64,000 nucleotides of DNA from Shewanella donghaensis (GCF_007567505.1 NZ_CP041783.1:4774001-4838000); one strand, 5' to 3'. Shown: positions 34,448 through 43,591, counted from the first letter of the stretch. The notes: generated from the sequence alone by a model not told the origin. Numbers and translations: made by a program.

Positions 34448-35926
34448 TTATTTTGAATCTGATCTAAGCACTAATTCAACCCGTCTATTTTGTTTTTTAC
34501 CCACATCGTTGGTGTTATTGCCGATAGGTGAGTATTCACCAACGCCTTTTGCTGTTAGCTGCTTTTTAGCAATACCATGATTTTGTGTTAGCTGCTTCAC
34601 AACAGCTTGCGCACGTTTATCTGATAGCACTTGGTTATAACTTTGCTTGCCTTGATCGTCAGTGTGGCCGATGACATAAAATTGCTGTTGAGGGTGAGCG
34701 GTTAAATATTGAGCCACTACATCAATGACTGCTTTTGCTTCTGGTAGCATTTCATCACTATCAAATTTAAACAGTAAGCCATCTAACGCAACGTGACCTG
34801 TTTGCGCTAACTTATCTGATAGAGCGTCTAAATCGATGGAAACGCGATCATTGATAAGTGCTGTCTCTTCTATCAATTTTACTTCTGTCCATAAACCACT
34901 TTCAAAACCGATGATATAGGTCATTGCATAGACATTGCCTTCAGGACGACTGAGAGTATAGAGAGTATAAAATTGACTCTCATCAGACCCAATATGGGCA
35001 AGCGAGTCTATTCTTTTTTTAATATGGCGCGATTTGCCACAATGAGTGCTTGTACAACCATAGGTTTTTATAAAGCCTAACTCGGTGAGTGCTGCATGAT
35101 AGTTGGCATTCACTTCGTACTCAGAATAAGTACGTGGTAATTGATAGTTAATATCAGTAATACGTCCCTCAAGTGATATCACTTTATGCTGACCTTTTAT
35201 AACATCTGAAAATACTTTTGTTTGGCCAAAATCATATTGTTGATAATCCTGAATATAAGCTCCTGGTAGTCGGGCTAACATTGGGTGATCGCTCGAATTT
35301 GATTCGTCTTTATGGGTATTATCTTTAAAGGTTTTATGCTCAATAGCACTACTTAAATAGCTTTTATTCACTGAGATTAAATTCAAAGGTTCATCAATCA
35401 TCTCTATAATGTCGAGTTGCAATGAGGCTTCCTTTTGCCAATTGACTGACATTGCAGAAACATAGATGAGTTTGTTTTTTAACTGAACTTTTGCTGAAAT
35501 TAATGCTGGATTTGATTTTGGAATATGATTAAGTGGCTTTATCGTCTTTTGTATTTCCTTTACATTGTTGCAGCTACCGTGCTGACATTCAAATAGTATC
35601 TCAGCACCGAGTTCGGTAAGTTGATGTTTATAATTATTGACGATGTTTGATGGTTCAAATTCAACGGGAATTATATAACTGGTTCGAGTTAATTTTCCGC
35701 TAACGATTGTAGTGTCTATTTGGGATTTACTGGTACCCGTTACTAATTCAAAAGGGGTAAAGTGGCGTTCTGACTGTTTATATATTTTAGCGTGCTCAAT
35801 AGCTTGAAATAGTGTCTCTTGAGCTAATGAACTTGATGATGCTGCAAGCAGTAATAGTATCGATATTGTTTTGGTTAGATTGTTTCTTGGTATCGTGACA
35901 AAGTATTTTATAATGTAATGAATCAT
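34448..35926 (-). CDS. OmpA-family protein with duplicated DUF4892-like N-terminal region
   Basis: The product has a long N-terminal signal (hydrophobic core ISILLLLAASSSSLAQ) and a C-terminal peptidoglycan-binding OmpA domain (FKFDSDEMLPEAKAVI, VIGHTDDQGKQSYNQVLSDKRA, GVGEYSPIGNN, QNRRVEL). Before it are two similar units of about 150 residues. Each has a YxxxLTELG segment followed by a Cys pair (FECQHGSC and YGCTSTHC), resembling DUF4892. The start at 35926 has AAGGAG upstream; an in-frame ATG six codons earlier overlaps that site. It probably sits in the periplasm tied to the cell wall. The role is unknown. Confidence 0.75.
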   Translation of the reverse strand: MIHYIIKYFVTIPRNNLTKTISILLLLAASSSSLAQETLFQAIEHAKIYKQSERHFTPFELVTGTSKSQIDTTIVSGKLTRTSYIIPVEFEPSNIVNNYKHQLTELGAEILFECQHGSCNNVKEIQKTIKPLNHIPKSNPALISAKVQLKNKLIYVSAMSVNWQKEASLQLDIIEMIDEPLNLISVNKSYLSSAIEHKTFKDNTHKDESNSSDHPMLARLPGAYIQDYQQYDFGQTKVFSDVIKGQHKVISLEGRITDINYQLPRTYSEYEVNANYHAALTELGFIKTYGCTSTHCGKSRHIKKRIDSLAHIGSDESQFYTLYTLSRPEGNVYAMTYIIGFESGLWTEVKLIEETALINDRVSIDLDALSDKLAQTGHVALDGLLFKFDSDEMLPEAKAVIDVVAQYLTAHPQQQFYVIGHTDDQGKQSYNQVLSDKRAQAVVKQLTQNHGIAKKQLTAKGVGEYSPIGNNTNDVGKKQNRRVELVLRSDSK

Positions 35927-36076
35927 TTTTTTCTCCTTGAACATTAAAATGATTGCTTTAATGTTTTAGCTTTTAAGGGCTATAAATTCCTTTTCTCCGC
36001 TATTCTGCTCCATCTATAAGCTGAAAATCAAGGGCTTGTATTGATATAAAGTGAGCTTGTTGATTAAATGCCATAT

Positions 36077-36850
36077 TTAGGGATAGTTACCCAACTGCTG
36101 AGTGATTAATCTAGCTGTATCGAGTGTTGTATCCGTTAGAAATGTAATATCGCTTTTATCCCAAATACTTTGCAGTGACGAAACCGTTAATGCTGCAATG
36201 ACTTTCCCATCAGGTTGGCCTACTAGAGTAGAAAACTCATATATGCCGTGAGAAAGTTGATTTTCGCCACTGATGAAACCACAGTGTTTAATATCGTTAA
36301 GCTCATTATAGAGGGACTGTTGTTGGGTTTTGCTCATTGAGTTGAAATCATCATCGCGATTGAGCAGCATTTGCTGCACAGCTTGATTACTGTTGGCCAG
36401 TAACACCTTTCCAGATGTTGATTGTAAAGTGGAGAATAAACAACCTTCATTGATGTTAATTGAAATGGGTGAATGACTTCTTGCTTGAACCATTACCATG
36501 GTTTGGCTTTGATATAGCATCGCCAAATGACAAGATTGGCCTATTGAGACGGCTAAATCTTCCATTAATGGTAAAGCACATTGTCTTACTTCATCTATTG
36601 GTGAGATATTTCTTGATAAATTATACAACTTAAAAGCCACTTGATAGCGCCCTGATGCATTATCTTTGTTTAAATAACCTCGAGCTTCTAAGTTCACTAA
36701 AACGCGATAAATATCGTTAGGCTTACGACCAATCCCTTTAGCAATTTCAGACTGTGATAACGGCTTTTTCTGTTCAACTAAGTACTCTAAAATATCAAAG
36801 CCTTTATCTAAGGCTGGTACCGAATATTTTTTTTCTTCCATTTTGTTCAC
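36077..36850 (-). CDS. IclR-family transcriptional regulator
   Basis: The 257-residue protein has an N-terminal winged helix (ALDKGFDILEYLVEQKKPLSQSEIAKGIGRKPNDIYRVLVNLEARGYL) and the C-terminal IclR effector domain (SCHLAMLYQSQTMVMVQ, GKVLLANS, CGFISGENQLSHG). The start is a GTG at 36850 with AAGG 9 bases upstream; an ATG three codons later is possible. It diverges from a PhyH-type dioxygenase gene, the most likely target. A palindromic stretch lies between them. Confidence 0.85.
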   Translation of the reverse strand: MNKMEEKKYSVPALDKGFDILEYLVEQKKPLSQSEIAKGIGRKPNDIYRVLVNLEARGYLNKDNASGRYQVAFKLYNLSRNISPIDEVRQCALPLMEDLAVSIGQSCHLAMLYQSQTMVMVQARSHSPISININEGCLFSTLQSTSGKVLLANSNQAVQQMLLNRDDDFNSMSKTQQQSLYNELNDIKHCGFISGENQLSHGIYEFSTLVGQPDGKVIAALTVSSLQSIWDKSDITFLTDTTLDTARLITQQLGNYP

Positions 36851-37041
36851 AGGATTTCACCTTGGTAAAATGATTGCAGAGTGTTTTTAGAAAATAAACT
36901 TAAATATTTTTTCTTATATTTCAACAGTTAAGTTTTATTTTGTTTAGTCGGGTATGTTGTTTTCGATAGTTAATTTAACTATACCAATATAAATAATAAA
37001 TTTGTATATAAATACAGCTTGCAAATGAATTTATCTTGTTG

Positions 37042-37056
37042 AACAATTGTTAACAA
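37042..37056. promoter_or_regulatory. Overlapping palindromes between the IclR and PhyH genes
   Basis: AACAATTGTT (37042-37051) and TTGTTAACAA (37047-37056) are both perfect 10-bp palindromes sharing five bases, 41 bases upstream of the dioxygenase ATG. This is a reasonable operator for the divergent IclR protein. Confidence 0.45.
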
Positions 37057-37097
37057 TAAACACGAGATAAACGTATCGTAATTAAGGATAATTAATC

Positions 37098-37862
37098 ATG
37101 AGTAAGTTTGAATTAAGCAAACAAGATATCGAAGACTTCAACCGAGATGGGTATGTCATCATTAAGGGATATTACAATCCACTGGAGATCACTCGTTTAC
37201 AAGAGTTTGCTTTTAATGATGATGCGCTTTATCAAAATGCGTGGGACAAAAAAGATAGCCAAGGTGCTGTGAGTAAAGTGTGTATTTGGCAAGAAACGGG
37301 TAATGATTTTTATAGTATGTTTTCTCGTGGTCGCAGATTAGTCGACTCTGTTGAGAAAATATTAGGTGAGGATACTTACCACACCAGCACTAAAATTATG
37401 ATGAAAGAACCGTTTGTGGGGGGGGCATGGGAATGGCATCAGGATTTTGGTTATTGGCACAAAGATAACCTTATGATGTATCCCAAAGCGATAAGCTGCA
37501 TGATTGCCATTAACGATGCGACTGTCGAAAATGGCTGTTTGCAAGTGTTAAAGGGATCTCATCATATTGGCCGTTTAGATCATAATAAAACTGGCGATCA
37601 AAAAGGGGCTGACATGACGTTTGTCGAACAGGCCATAAAGCATCATGAGCTGATCAATGTGGAACTAGAAGCTGGTGATGTGTTGTTCTTCCATTGTAAT
37701 TTGCTGCATAAGTCTAATCAGAATTGTTCAGATAAGCCCAGGTGGTCGATGATTTGTGCTTACAACGCCACATCTAACCAGGCATTTTATGACAATGAAG
37801 CGATCTATTATCCATTGAATCGCGTTAGCGATGATGCGATTTTAGCTTGGGAAAGTGAATAG
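37098..37862 (+). CDS. Phytanoyl-CoA dioxygenase (PhyH) family protein
   Basis: The 254-residue protein is an Fe(II)/2-oxoglutarate-dependent oxygenase. The metal motif is His114-x-Asp116 in EWHQDFGYWH, and the distal His is His199 or His204 in FFHCNLLHKSNQN. A downstream Arg in DKPRWSMICAYNA probably binds 2-oxoglutarate. The N-terminal FNRDGYVIIKGYYN is typical of PhyH and ectoine hydroxylase relatives. No ectoine genes are nearby. It likely hydroxylates a small molecule whose presence is sensed by the IclR neighbour. Confidence 0.85.
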   Translation: MSKFELSKQDIEDFNRDGYVIIKGYYNPLEITRLQEFAFNDDALYQNAWDKKDSQGAVSKVCIWQETGNDFYSMFSRGRRLVDSVEKILGEDTYHTSTKIMMKEPFVGGAWEWHQDFGYWHKDNLMMYPKAISCMIAINDATVENGCLQVLKGSHHIGRLDHNKTGDQKGADMTFVEQAIKHHELINVELEAGDVLFFHCNLLHKSNQNCSDKPRWSMICAYNATSNQAFYDNEAIYYPLNRVSDDAILAWESE

Positions 37863-37923
37863 ACTGATAGCTTTATTAATAGTATTTTCAAAATTACTAT
37901 TAATACCTATGCTAACTAGTGAT

Positions 37924-37966
37924 AAAAAATGGCTTCCGAGTGTGTATATAGTGGAAGCCATTTTTA
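37924..37966. terminator. Terminator between PhyH and menA genes
   Basis: AAAAATGGCTTCC and GGAAGCCATTTTT form a perfect 13-bp stem around a 15-base loop, usable by both convergent genes. Confidence 0.85.
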
Positions 37967-37991
37967 TGGGTAAAGCATGTGTTTTAATGCG

Positions 37992-38873
37992 CTACTGAGG
38001 CAAGCTAAACACTAAACCAATGCTAAATAGAAAGCTGAATACCATGGTAAGTTTTGCTGTTCGCCCAAGAATAGGGTTCAATGCTTCGCCACTGGTGTTA
38101 CTAAACTCTCCACTTAATTGTCGAGCGTAAACCAATGCAAGACCTGCAAGTAAAACCGGTAAACCTGAAAGAACCCCCATTAGAAACCCGCCAATGATAA
38201 GCCCAAAAGGTAAATAAACTAGTGCTTGATATAATACCCTTGCTTGCGCTTGACCGATGCGCACAGCAAGGGTGTTTTTACCCGCTTTGGTGTCTGTTTG
38301 AATATCTCTGGTGTTGTTTACCAACATAATTGCTGCGTTAAACATACCTATTGCGCTACCAAGTAACCACGCGCTGGTACTCGTTTCACCAGCTTGTAAG
38401 TAAAAACTACCTACAACGGCCACAAGTCCGAAAAAGATAAATGCGGCTATTTCACCTAAGCCGTGAGAGGCTAGTGGATATGGGCCGCCACTGTAACAAA
38501 CCGCACCTAATAAAGACGCTACGGCTAAAATGGCGATAGGCCAACCACCATGTACAATCAATACTGAGCCAACGATAAGCGCGAGAACAAGACACAAAAT
38601 CATTGCATTTCTAACACTGTTAGGTGAAATCATGCCGCTTTGTGTTACTCGAACTGGACCGACTCTTTCATCGGTATCGATTCCATTTTTATAGTCAAAG
38701 TAATCATTGGCAAGGTTTACGGCTATTTGTAATAAAATAGCGCACAGCATTGAGGTACAAGCAATTGTAAAAGTAAACTGCTCTAAATGTAGTGCTAAAA
38801 TATTACCAATTAATAAAGGACCGATTGCTGCTGGCAAGGTCCGTGGTCTAATAGCTAAAATCCAAGATTGCAT
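37992..38873 (-). CDS. menA: 1,4-dihydroxy-2-naphthoate polyprenyltransferase
   Basis: This 293-residue UbiA-family membrane enzyme attaches the polyprenyl chain in menaquinone synthesis. The first Asp-rich motif is in NLANDYFDYKNGIDTDERVGPVRVTQSG and the second in VNNTRDIQTDTKAGKNTLAVRIG, with about eight to nine hydrophobic helices. RPRTLPAAIGPLLIGN at the N-terminus is characteristic of MenA. Menaquinone is the main quinone for anaerobic respiration, including via surface cytochromes. It is transcribed alone, divergent from tesB. Confidence 0.93.
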   Translation of the reverse strand: MQSWILAIRPRTLPAAIGPLLIGNILALHLEQFTFTIACTSMLCAILLQIAVNLANDYFDYKNGIDTDERVGPVRVTQSGMISPNSVRNAMILCLVLALIVGSVLIVHGGWPIAILAVASLLGAVCYSGGPYPLASHGLGEIAAFIFFGLVAVVGSFYLQAGETSTSAWLLGSAIGMFNAAIMLVNNTRDIQTDTKAGKNTLAVRIGQAQARVLYQALVYLPFGLIIGGFLMGVLSGLPVLLAGLALVYARQLSGEFSNTSGEALNPILGRTAKLTMVFSFLFSIGLVFSLPQ

Positions 38874-39105
38874 ATAATTAAGGCTTCAGGGTGTTGATTT
38901 AAATTAGAATAGACTTATAGCATAGCAATTTTTTCTGGTTATGTACGCCGTTCTGATCCCGCAAGAGCTGAAAAATTGCTGCTAAATATTAAGGAATGCT
39001 GATTTTCGCTATTATCTCGATTAATTTATGATTAAATAGTCCTCCAACAGTGGTTATTACGTTAACCTTACACGATAGTTATTTGCCAAAACTGCTAGGA
39101 ATTTT

Positions 39106-39969
39106 ATGAGCCAAGTATTAAATGACCTTTTGTCTTTATTATCATTAGAACAAATTGAATTAGGGCTGTTTCGTGGTCAAAGCCAAGATCTAGGGTTTGG
39201 CCATGTATTTGGTGGCCAAGTTATGGGGCAAGCTTTAAGTGCAGCTAAACAAACGGTAAATGAAGATCGACATGTCCACTCATTACATTCTTACTTTTTG
39301 CGAGCTGGGGATGAAAAGCTACCTATTGTTTATGATGTTGAAAATATGCGTGATGGTGGTAGTTTCAGTGCTAGGCGGGTTAAAGCCATTCAGAAGGGCA
39401 GACCGATATTTTACATGACTTGTTCATTTCAGGCGCCGGAAGAGGGTTACGAGCATCAAGCTGTAATGCCTAGTGTTCCAGGTCCTGAAGGGTTACTAAA
39501 CCAACAAGAGTTGGCTGTTAGCATGCGAGATAAAATTCCTGAGAAGATTTTAGCCAAATTTATGGCAGACTCACCAATCGAAATGCGTTTGGTTAATCCG
39601 GTTCATCCCATTGCACCTGACTCAACAGAGCCTAAGCGTTATGTTTGGATGCGAGCGAGTGGCAACATACCTAAAGATCATAGCGTGCAAGAATATTTAT
39701 TGGCCTATGCTTCAGATTTCAACTTTTTAGTTACTGCAGCCCAGCCCCATGGCGTATCATTTTTAACGCCTGGCGTTAGAATGGCAACAATTGATCATGC
39801 AATGTGGTTCCATAGACCGTTTAATTTTTCAGATTGGCTGCTTTACAGTGTAGAGAGTACTAATGCCAGTGGTGGAAGAGGGTTTGTAAAAGGCCAATTT
39901 TTTGATCAACAAGGGCGTTTAGTAGCTTCAGCTACTCAAGAAGGCCTGCTTAGAATGACGAAAGGATAA
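39106..39969 (+). CDS. tesB: Acyl-CoA thioesterase II
   Basis: The 287-residue double hot-dog thioesterase hydrolyses medium and long acyl-CoAs. Typical segments are FRGQSQDLGFGHVFGGQVMGQAL, VHSLHSYFLRAGD, DGGSFSARRVKAIQKGRPIFYM and, in the second half, ATIDHAMWFHRPFNFSDWLLY with RGFVKGQFFDQQGRLVAS. Its length equals E. coli TesB. It is followed after 6 bases by a YbaY-type lipoprotein gene, the same pairing as the neighbouring tesB and ybaY genes of E. coli. Confidence 0.95.
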   Translation: MSQVLNDLLSLLSLEQIELGLFRGQSQDLGFGHVFGGQVMGQALSAAKQTVNEDRHVHSLHSYFLRAGDEKLPIVYDVENMRDGGSFSARRVKAIQKGRPIFYMTCSFQAPEEGYEHQAVMPSVPGPEGLLNQQELAVSMRDKIPEKILAKFMADSPIEMRLVNPVHPIAPDSTEPKRYVWMRASGNIPKDHSVQEYLLAYASDFNFLVTAAQPHGVSFLTPGVRMATIDHAMWFHRPFNFSDWLLYSVESTNASGGRGFVKGQFFDQQGRLVASATQEGLLRMTKG

Positions 39970-39975
39970 GTAAAG

Positions 39976-40371
39976 ATGAAGTTTAGTTTTAAAATTACCT
40001 TACTAGCCATTATTACATTAATGCTTAGTGCATGTGTCACGGTGACACCAGAAGAACCTGTTGTGATCAATGGATATGCGGGATATTTAGAAAAAGTTGC
40101 TTTACCTAAGGGCTGTAGAGTCAATATTGCCATTATTGATTTTAATACACCTGGCTCTATTATTTCACAGAAAACGTTTGATATTGCGAGAGCGCCTGTC
40201 CCTTTTAAATTTACTCTACCAGCCGAAGGTATCGATTCAGATATCGATTATGGTGTCGTGGCTATGATTACTTACAATGAACAAGTTCTTTTTCAAACCT
40301 ATGAAAAGTTTCGAGTGATCAATAATGACAAGTACACGACTGAAGTAGTGATGAAACAAGTAAAACGTTAG
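39976..40371 (+). CDS. YbaY-family lipoprotein
   Basis: The 131-residue protein has a lipoprotein signal (ITLMLSAC, Cys at residue 20) and a beta-rich mature domain. The domain has the YbaY-like pattern VAL-x-AxxxVxIxDxxx-GSIISQKTF, then PVPFKFTLPAEGI and YGVVAMITYNEQVLFQT. It starts 6 bases after the tesB stop and is surely co-transcribed. The family's function is not established. Confidence 0.8.
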   Translation: MKFSFKITLLAIITLMLSACVTVTPEEPVVINGYAGYLEKVALPKGCRVNIAIIDFNTPGSIISQKTFDIARAPVPFKFTLPAEGIDSDIDYGVVAMITYNEQVLFQTYEKFRVINNDKYTTEVVMKQVKR

Positions 40372-40434
40372 GGTTAACCGACTGATTAAGCTTGGTTAGT
40401 ACTGATAAATTACACTCAGTTATCAAACACAGTA

Positions 40435-40472
40435 TATGCCCTACAAATCATTGAAATGATATTTAGGGCATA
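40435..40472 (+). terminator. Hairpin after the ybaY-like gene, possible terminator
   Basis: TATGCCCTA and TAGGGCATA form a 9-bp outer stem, with ATCATT/AATGAT extending it inside. The downstream sequence is only moderately T-rich, so termination strength is uncertain. Confidence 0.5.
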
Positions 40473-40560
40473 AGTCACATCTTATTATTTTCATCATTGC
40501 TTATGTTTATTATCGCGCAATAATTAATACTTCTTTTTGTCTCCTATTCGAGCGTAAGTC

Positions 40561-41817
40561 GTGCCTGAATTCTCTGCAACTGCAGTAACTGATCTTCGTG
40601 ATACCCATACCCACCGTTCTAAATCTGAAACTCGTTTGATTTGGGCATTGTGTCTTGCATCTGTTGTTGTTTATATCAATTTGTATGCTATGCAAGGAAT
40701 GCTGCCGTCGATTGCCGAGCATTTTAATGTGAGTGGCGCCAATGCAACGCTTATTCTGTCTTTTACTAGTTTCTCATTAGCTTTTTCGTTACTCATTTAT
40801 GCTGTGATTTCAGATCGTGTAGGTCGGTTAATGCCGATTATGTGCAGTTTGTGGTTGCTAGTGGCTTCCAATGTCTTACTTATTTTTGCTGAAGACTTTG
40901 ATTCGTTATTAATGGTGAGGCTATTACAAGGGGTTTTATTAGCTGCGGTTCCAGCGATTGCCATGGCTTATTTTAAAGAACAGTTACCAGCAAGTTTTTT
41001 ACTTAAAGCTGCCGGTATTTATATTATGTCTAATAGCTTAGGTGGTATTGGTGGACGTTTGATGGGCGGGTTGTTGTCACAGTATTTTACTTGGCAACAA
41101 GCAATGACAGTTAATTTTTTCGTGACATTAGCTTTAATTTCTCTCGTAACTTATTTATTACCCAGATCTGAAACCAAGAGTTTGGCTGAAACGAATAAGC
41201 AAAGCCTGGTGGTGAAAATAAAACAAGATATAGGTGGGTTTGTTCACCATTTATCAGATCATCAAATGCGTTTGGTTTACGTAATTGGTGGAATCGCCTT
41301 CATGATGATGGTGAATCAATTTAGTTTTATTCAATTACATTTAATGGCTGAACCTTATGGGTTTAGTCGTTTCGGTGCAACATTAATATTCTTATGTTAT
41401 CTCAGTGGTACGTTTACTTCATATTTTTCATCTAAGTGGGTGATAAAGTTTGGGGTACAATTCTTATTTCGTGCCGCTTTGTTAGTGATGACCTTAGGCA
41501 CGTTGTTGACCTTGTTAGATAATTTAACTGCTATCGTGATAGGATTTTTGTTAACCGCGAGTGGTTTCTTTTTAACACATAGTTGTTGTAACTCGTTTGT
41601 GGCTATCAGAGCGTCTTCTCATCGTGCTAAAGCTACCTCGTTATATCTTTGCAGTTATTATCTAGGTGCGGCTGTCGGAGGGCCTTATTTGATGCTTTTT
41701 TGGCATCAGGCTGAATGGCAGGGTGTGGTTGTGGGATCTTTTGGCTTACTGTGTTTACTTTTAATTGCCATATTTAGATTGTCGCATTATCAAAAGGTCA
41801 GTAACACGAATCATTAG
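40561..41817 (+). CDS. MFS transporter
   Basis: The 418-residue protein has twelve predicted membrane helices and the MFS loop motif DRVGRLMP between helices 2 and 3. In the overall order (YINLYAMQGMLPSIAEHFNVSGANATLILS) it resembles the YnfM/arabinose-efflux type of drug and sugar exporters. The start is GTG with a weak upstream site. It is followed by a good terminator. The substrate is unknown. Confidence 0.8.
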   Translation: MPEFSATAVTDLRDTHTHRSKSETRLIWALCLASVVVYINLYAMQGMLPSIAEHFNVSGANATLILSFTSFSLAFSLLIYAVISDRVGRLMPIMCSLWLLVASNVLLIFAEDFDSLLMVRLLQGVLLAAVPAIAMAYFKEQLPASFLLKAAGIYIMSNSLGGIGGRLMGGLLSQYFTWQQAMTVNFFVTLALISLVTYLLPRSETKSLAETNKQSLVVKIKQDIGGFVHHLSDHQMRLVYVIGGIAFMMMVNQFSFIQLHLMAEPYGFSRFGATLIFLCYLSGTFTSYFSSKWVIKFGVQFLFRAALLVMTLGTLLTLLDNLTAIVIGFLLTASGFFLTHSCCNSFVAIRASSHRAKATSLYLCSYYLGAAVGGPYLMLFWHQAEWQGVVVGSFGLLCLLLIAIFRLSHYQKVSNTNH

Positions 41818-41848
41818 TTGCATCAGTAGACCGATAAAATCACTTTAG

Positions 41849-41877
41849 AAAGAAGCCATTGTGGCTTCTTTTTTTTG
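41849..41877 (+). terminator. Terminator after the MFS gene
   Basis: AAGAAGCCA-TTG-TGGCTTCTT followed by seven further T residues. Confidence 0.9.
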
Positions 41878-42031
41878 TTTTAAATTTGGTGTTTGTTCCT
41901 CAGATTAAATACTTCTTATCGGTTTTTCACAAAGTTGTCATTCTGTGAAGCTAATCACTTTGTTTGAAAGCTGATTTGTTAAACGGTCGAAATAGCATAC
42001 AGGCTTAGTCGACTAAATGAGGTTATTCATT

Positions 42032-42157
42032 ATGGGATCTATTGCTATGAAAGAAGATGAATTAGGGTTGAGTTATGGGTTGACTCGTCATTGCGAAATT
42101 GACAATTTAGTCAAATTACAGGTTATTAATGACATGAATCTTTTGGGGCTGCTTTGA
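42032..42157 (+). CDS. Possible small protein, 41 residues
   Basis: An ATG at 42032 with AGG about 10 bases upstream opens a 41-codon frame (MGSIAMKEDELGLSYGLTRH and on to NLLGLL). I do not recognise it, and there is no signal peptide or motif. It sits in an otherwise empty 400-base stretch between the MFS terminator and the tRNA-Glu array. It may be chance. Confidence 0.25.
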   Translation: MGSIAMKEDELGLSYGLTRHCEIDNLVKLQVINDMNLLGLL

Positions 42158-42270
42158 GTTGTAAACTGATAGCAGCTTAAAATCAGTTTCTAACCATAGA
42201 GGCTTACACATGGTGGTTATCCAAGAACTGTATTTATCTTTAACCTGGTTTTAGACACAAATTTCAGGCA

Positions 42271-42297
42271 CAAAAAAACCACAATTAAGTGGTTTAT
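42271..42297 (-). terminator. Terminator of the tRNA-Ala/tRNA-Glu operon
   Basis: Read on the minus strand, AAACCAC-TTAATT-GTGGTTTTTTT lies 22 bases past the CCA end of the last tRNA-Glu. Confidence 0.85.
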
Positions 42298-42318
42298 GTT
42301 CTTTTCGAAAAAAGAAAG

Positions 42319-42394
42319 TGGTATCCCCTAGGGGATTCGAACCCCTGTTACCGCCGTGAAAGGGCGGTGTCCTAGGCCTCTAGACGAAGGGGAC
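42319..42394 (-). tRNA. tRNA-Glu(UUC), copy 8 in transcription order
   Basis: The 76-nt gene has acceptor GTCCCCT/AGGGGAT, anticodon TTC within CCCTTTCACGG, T-arm GGGGTTCGAATCCCC and an encoded CCA. All eight intact copies of the array are identical as far as I compared them. This one is last before the terminator. Confidence 0.97.
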
Positions 42395-42516
42395 CCGGAC
42401 TGCATTAGACTCTGCAAAGAGTGAGTACTCATCAAATCCTGTAGGCTAAGATTCAACGCTTTAAATTTCAAACTACCAATTACTCAGTAATTTTTCTTCT
42501 CTTCGAAAAAAGAAGT

Positions 42517-42592
42517 TGGTATCCCCTAGGGGATTCGAACCCCTGTTACCGCCGTGAAAGGGCGGTGTCCTAGGCCTCTAGACGAAGGGGAC
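42517..42592 (-). tRNA. tRNA-Glu(UUC), copy 7
   Basis: Same 76-nt cloverleaf and TTC anticodon. The spacer downstream of it has the same type (ending CTTTTTTCG) as those after copies 5, 3 and 1. Confidence 0.97.
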
Positions 42593-42698
42593 CCGGACTG
42601 CATTAGACTCTGCAAAGAGTGAATACTCATTAAATCCTGTAGGCTAAGATTTAACGCTTTTTTAATTTTCTCGAAATACATCAAGAAAAAATAAATTG

Positions 42699-42774
42699 TG
42701 GTATCCCCTAGGGGATTCGAACCCCTGTTACCGCCGTGAAAGGGCGGTGTCCTAGGCCTCTAGACGAAGGGGAC
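42699..42774 (-). tRNA. tRNA-Glu(UUC), copy 6
   Basis: Identical 76-nt gene with encoded CCA. It lies exactly 380 bases from the copy at 42319, the period of the two-gene unit. Confidence 0.97.
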
Positions 42775-42896
42775 CCGGACTGCATTAGACTCTGCAAAGA
42801 GTGAGTACTCATCAAATCCTGTAGGCTAAGATTCAACGCTTTAAATTTCAAACTACCAATTACTCAGTAATTTTTCTTCTCTTCGAAAAAAGAAGT

Positions 42897-42972
42897 TGGT
42901 ATCCCCTAGGGGATTCGAACCCCTGTTACCGCCGTGAAAGGGCGGTGTCCTAGGCCTCTAGACGAAGGGGAC
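42897..42972 (-). tRNA. tRNA-Glu(UUC), copy 5
   Basis: Identical 76-nt gene, 380 bases from the copy at 42517. On its upstream side the regular spacing is broken by the damaged copy at 43044-43107. Confidence 0.97.
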
Positions 42973-43043
42973 CCGGACATATTGTTTAACTTCTAATATA
43001 ACGAAGACCTATAAGTAACACTTTAGAAGGCTATTAAAGTGAA

Positions 43044-43107
43044 ACCGCCGTGCTTTTAATAAAAACAGCGCGGTGTCCTAGGCGTCTCTTCTTTAATCGA
43101 AGGGGAC
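43044..43107 (-). pseudogene. Broken tRNA-Glu copy
   Basis: On the minus strand the piece begins GTCCCCTTCG like an intact tRNA-Glu. It then has an altered D-arm, keeps CCTAGGACACCGCG, and loses the anticodon sequence to an AT-rich insert (TTTTTATTAAAAG). The T-arm and 3' acceptor strand are missing. It cannot fold as a tRNA. Confidence 0.85.
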
Positions 43108-43211
43108 CCGGACTGCATTAGACTCTGCAAAGAGTGAATACTCATTAAATCCTGTAGGCTAAGATTTAACGCTTTTTTAATTTCCTCGAAATACATCAAG
43201 AAAAAAAATTG

Positions 43212-43287
43212 TGGTATCCCCTAGGGGATTCGAACCCCTGTTACCGCCGTGAAAGGGCGGTGTCCTAGGCCTCTAGACGAAGGGGAC
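43212..43287 (-). tRNA. tRNA-Glu(UUC), copy 4
   Basis: Identical 76-nt gene with TTC anticodon and CCA, first intact copy upstream of the broken one. Confidence 0.97.
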
Positions 43288-43409
43288 CCGGACTGCATTA
43301 GACTCTGCAAAGAGTGAGTACTCATCAAATCCTGTAGGCTAAGATTCAACGCTTTAAATTTCAAACTACCAATTACTCAGTAATTTTTCTTCTCTTCGAA
43401 AAAAGAAGT

Positions 43410-43485
43410 TGGTATCCCCTAGGGGATTCGAACCCCTGTTACCGCCGTGAAAGGGCGGTGTCCTAGGCCTCTAGACGAAGGGGAC
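43410..43485 (-). tRNA. tRNA-Glu(UUC), copy 3
   Basis: Identical 76-nt gene, 198 bases from the copy at 43212. Confidence 0.97.
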
Positions 43486-43591
43486 CCGGACTGCATTAGA
43501 CTCTGCAAAGAGTGAATACTCATTAAATCCTGTAGGCTAAGATTTAACGCTTTTTTAATTTTCTCGAAATACATCAAGAAAAAATAAATTG

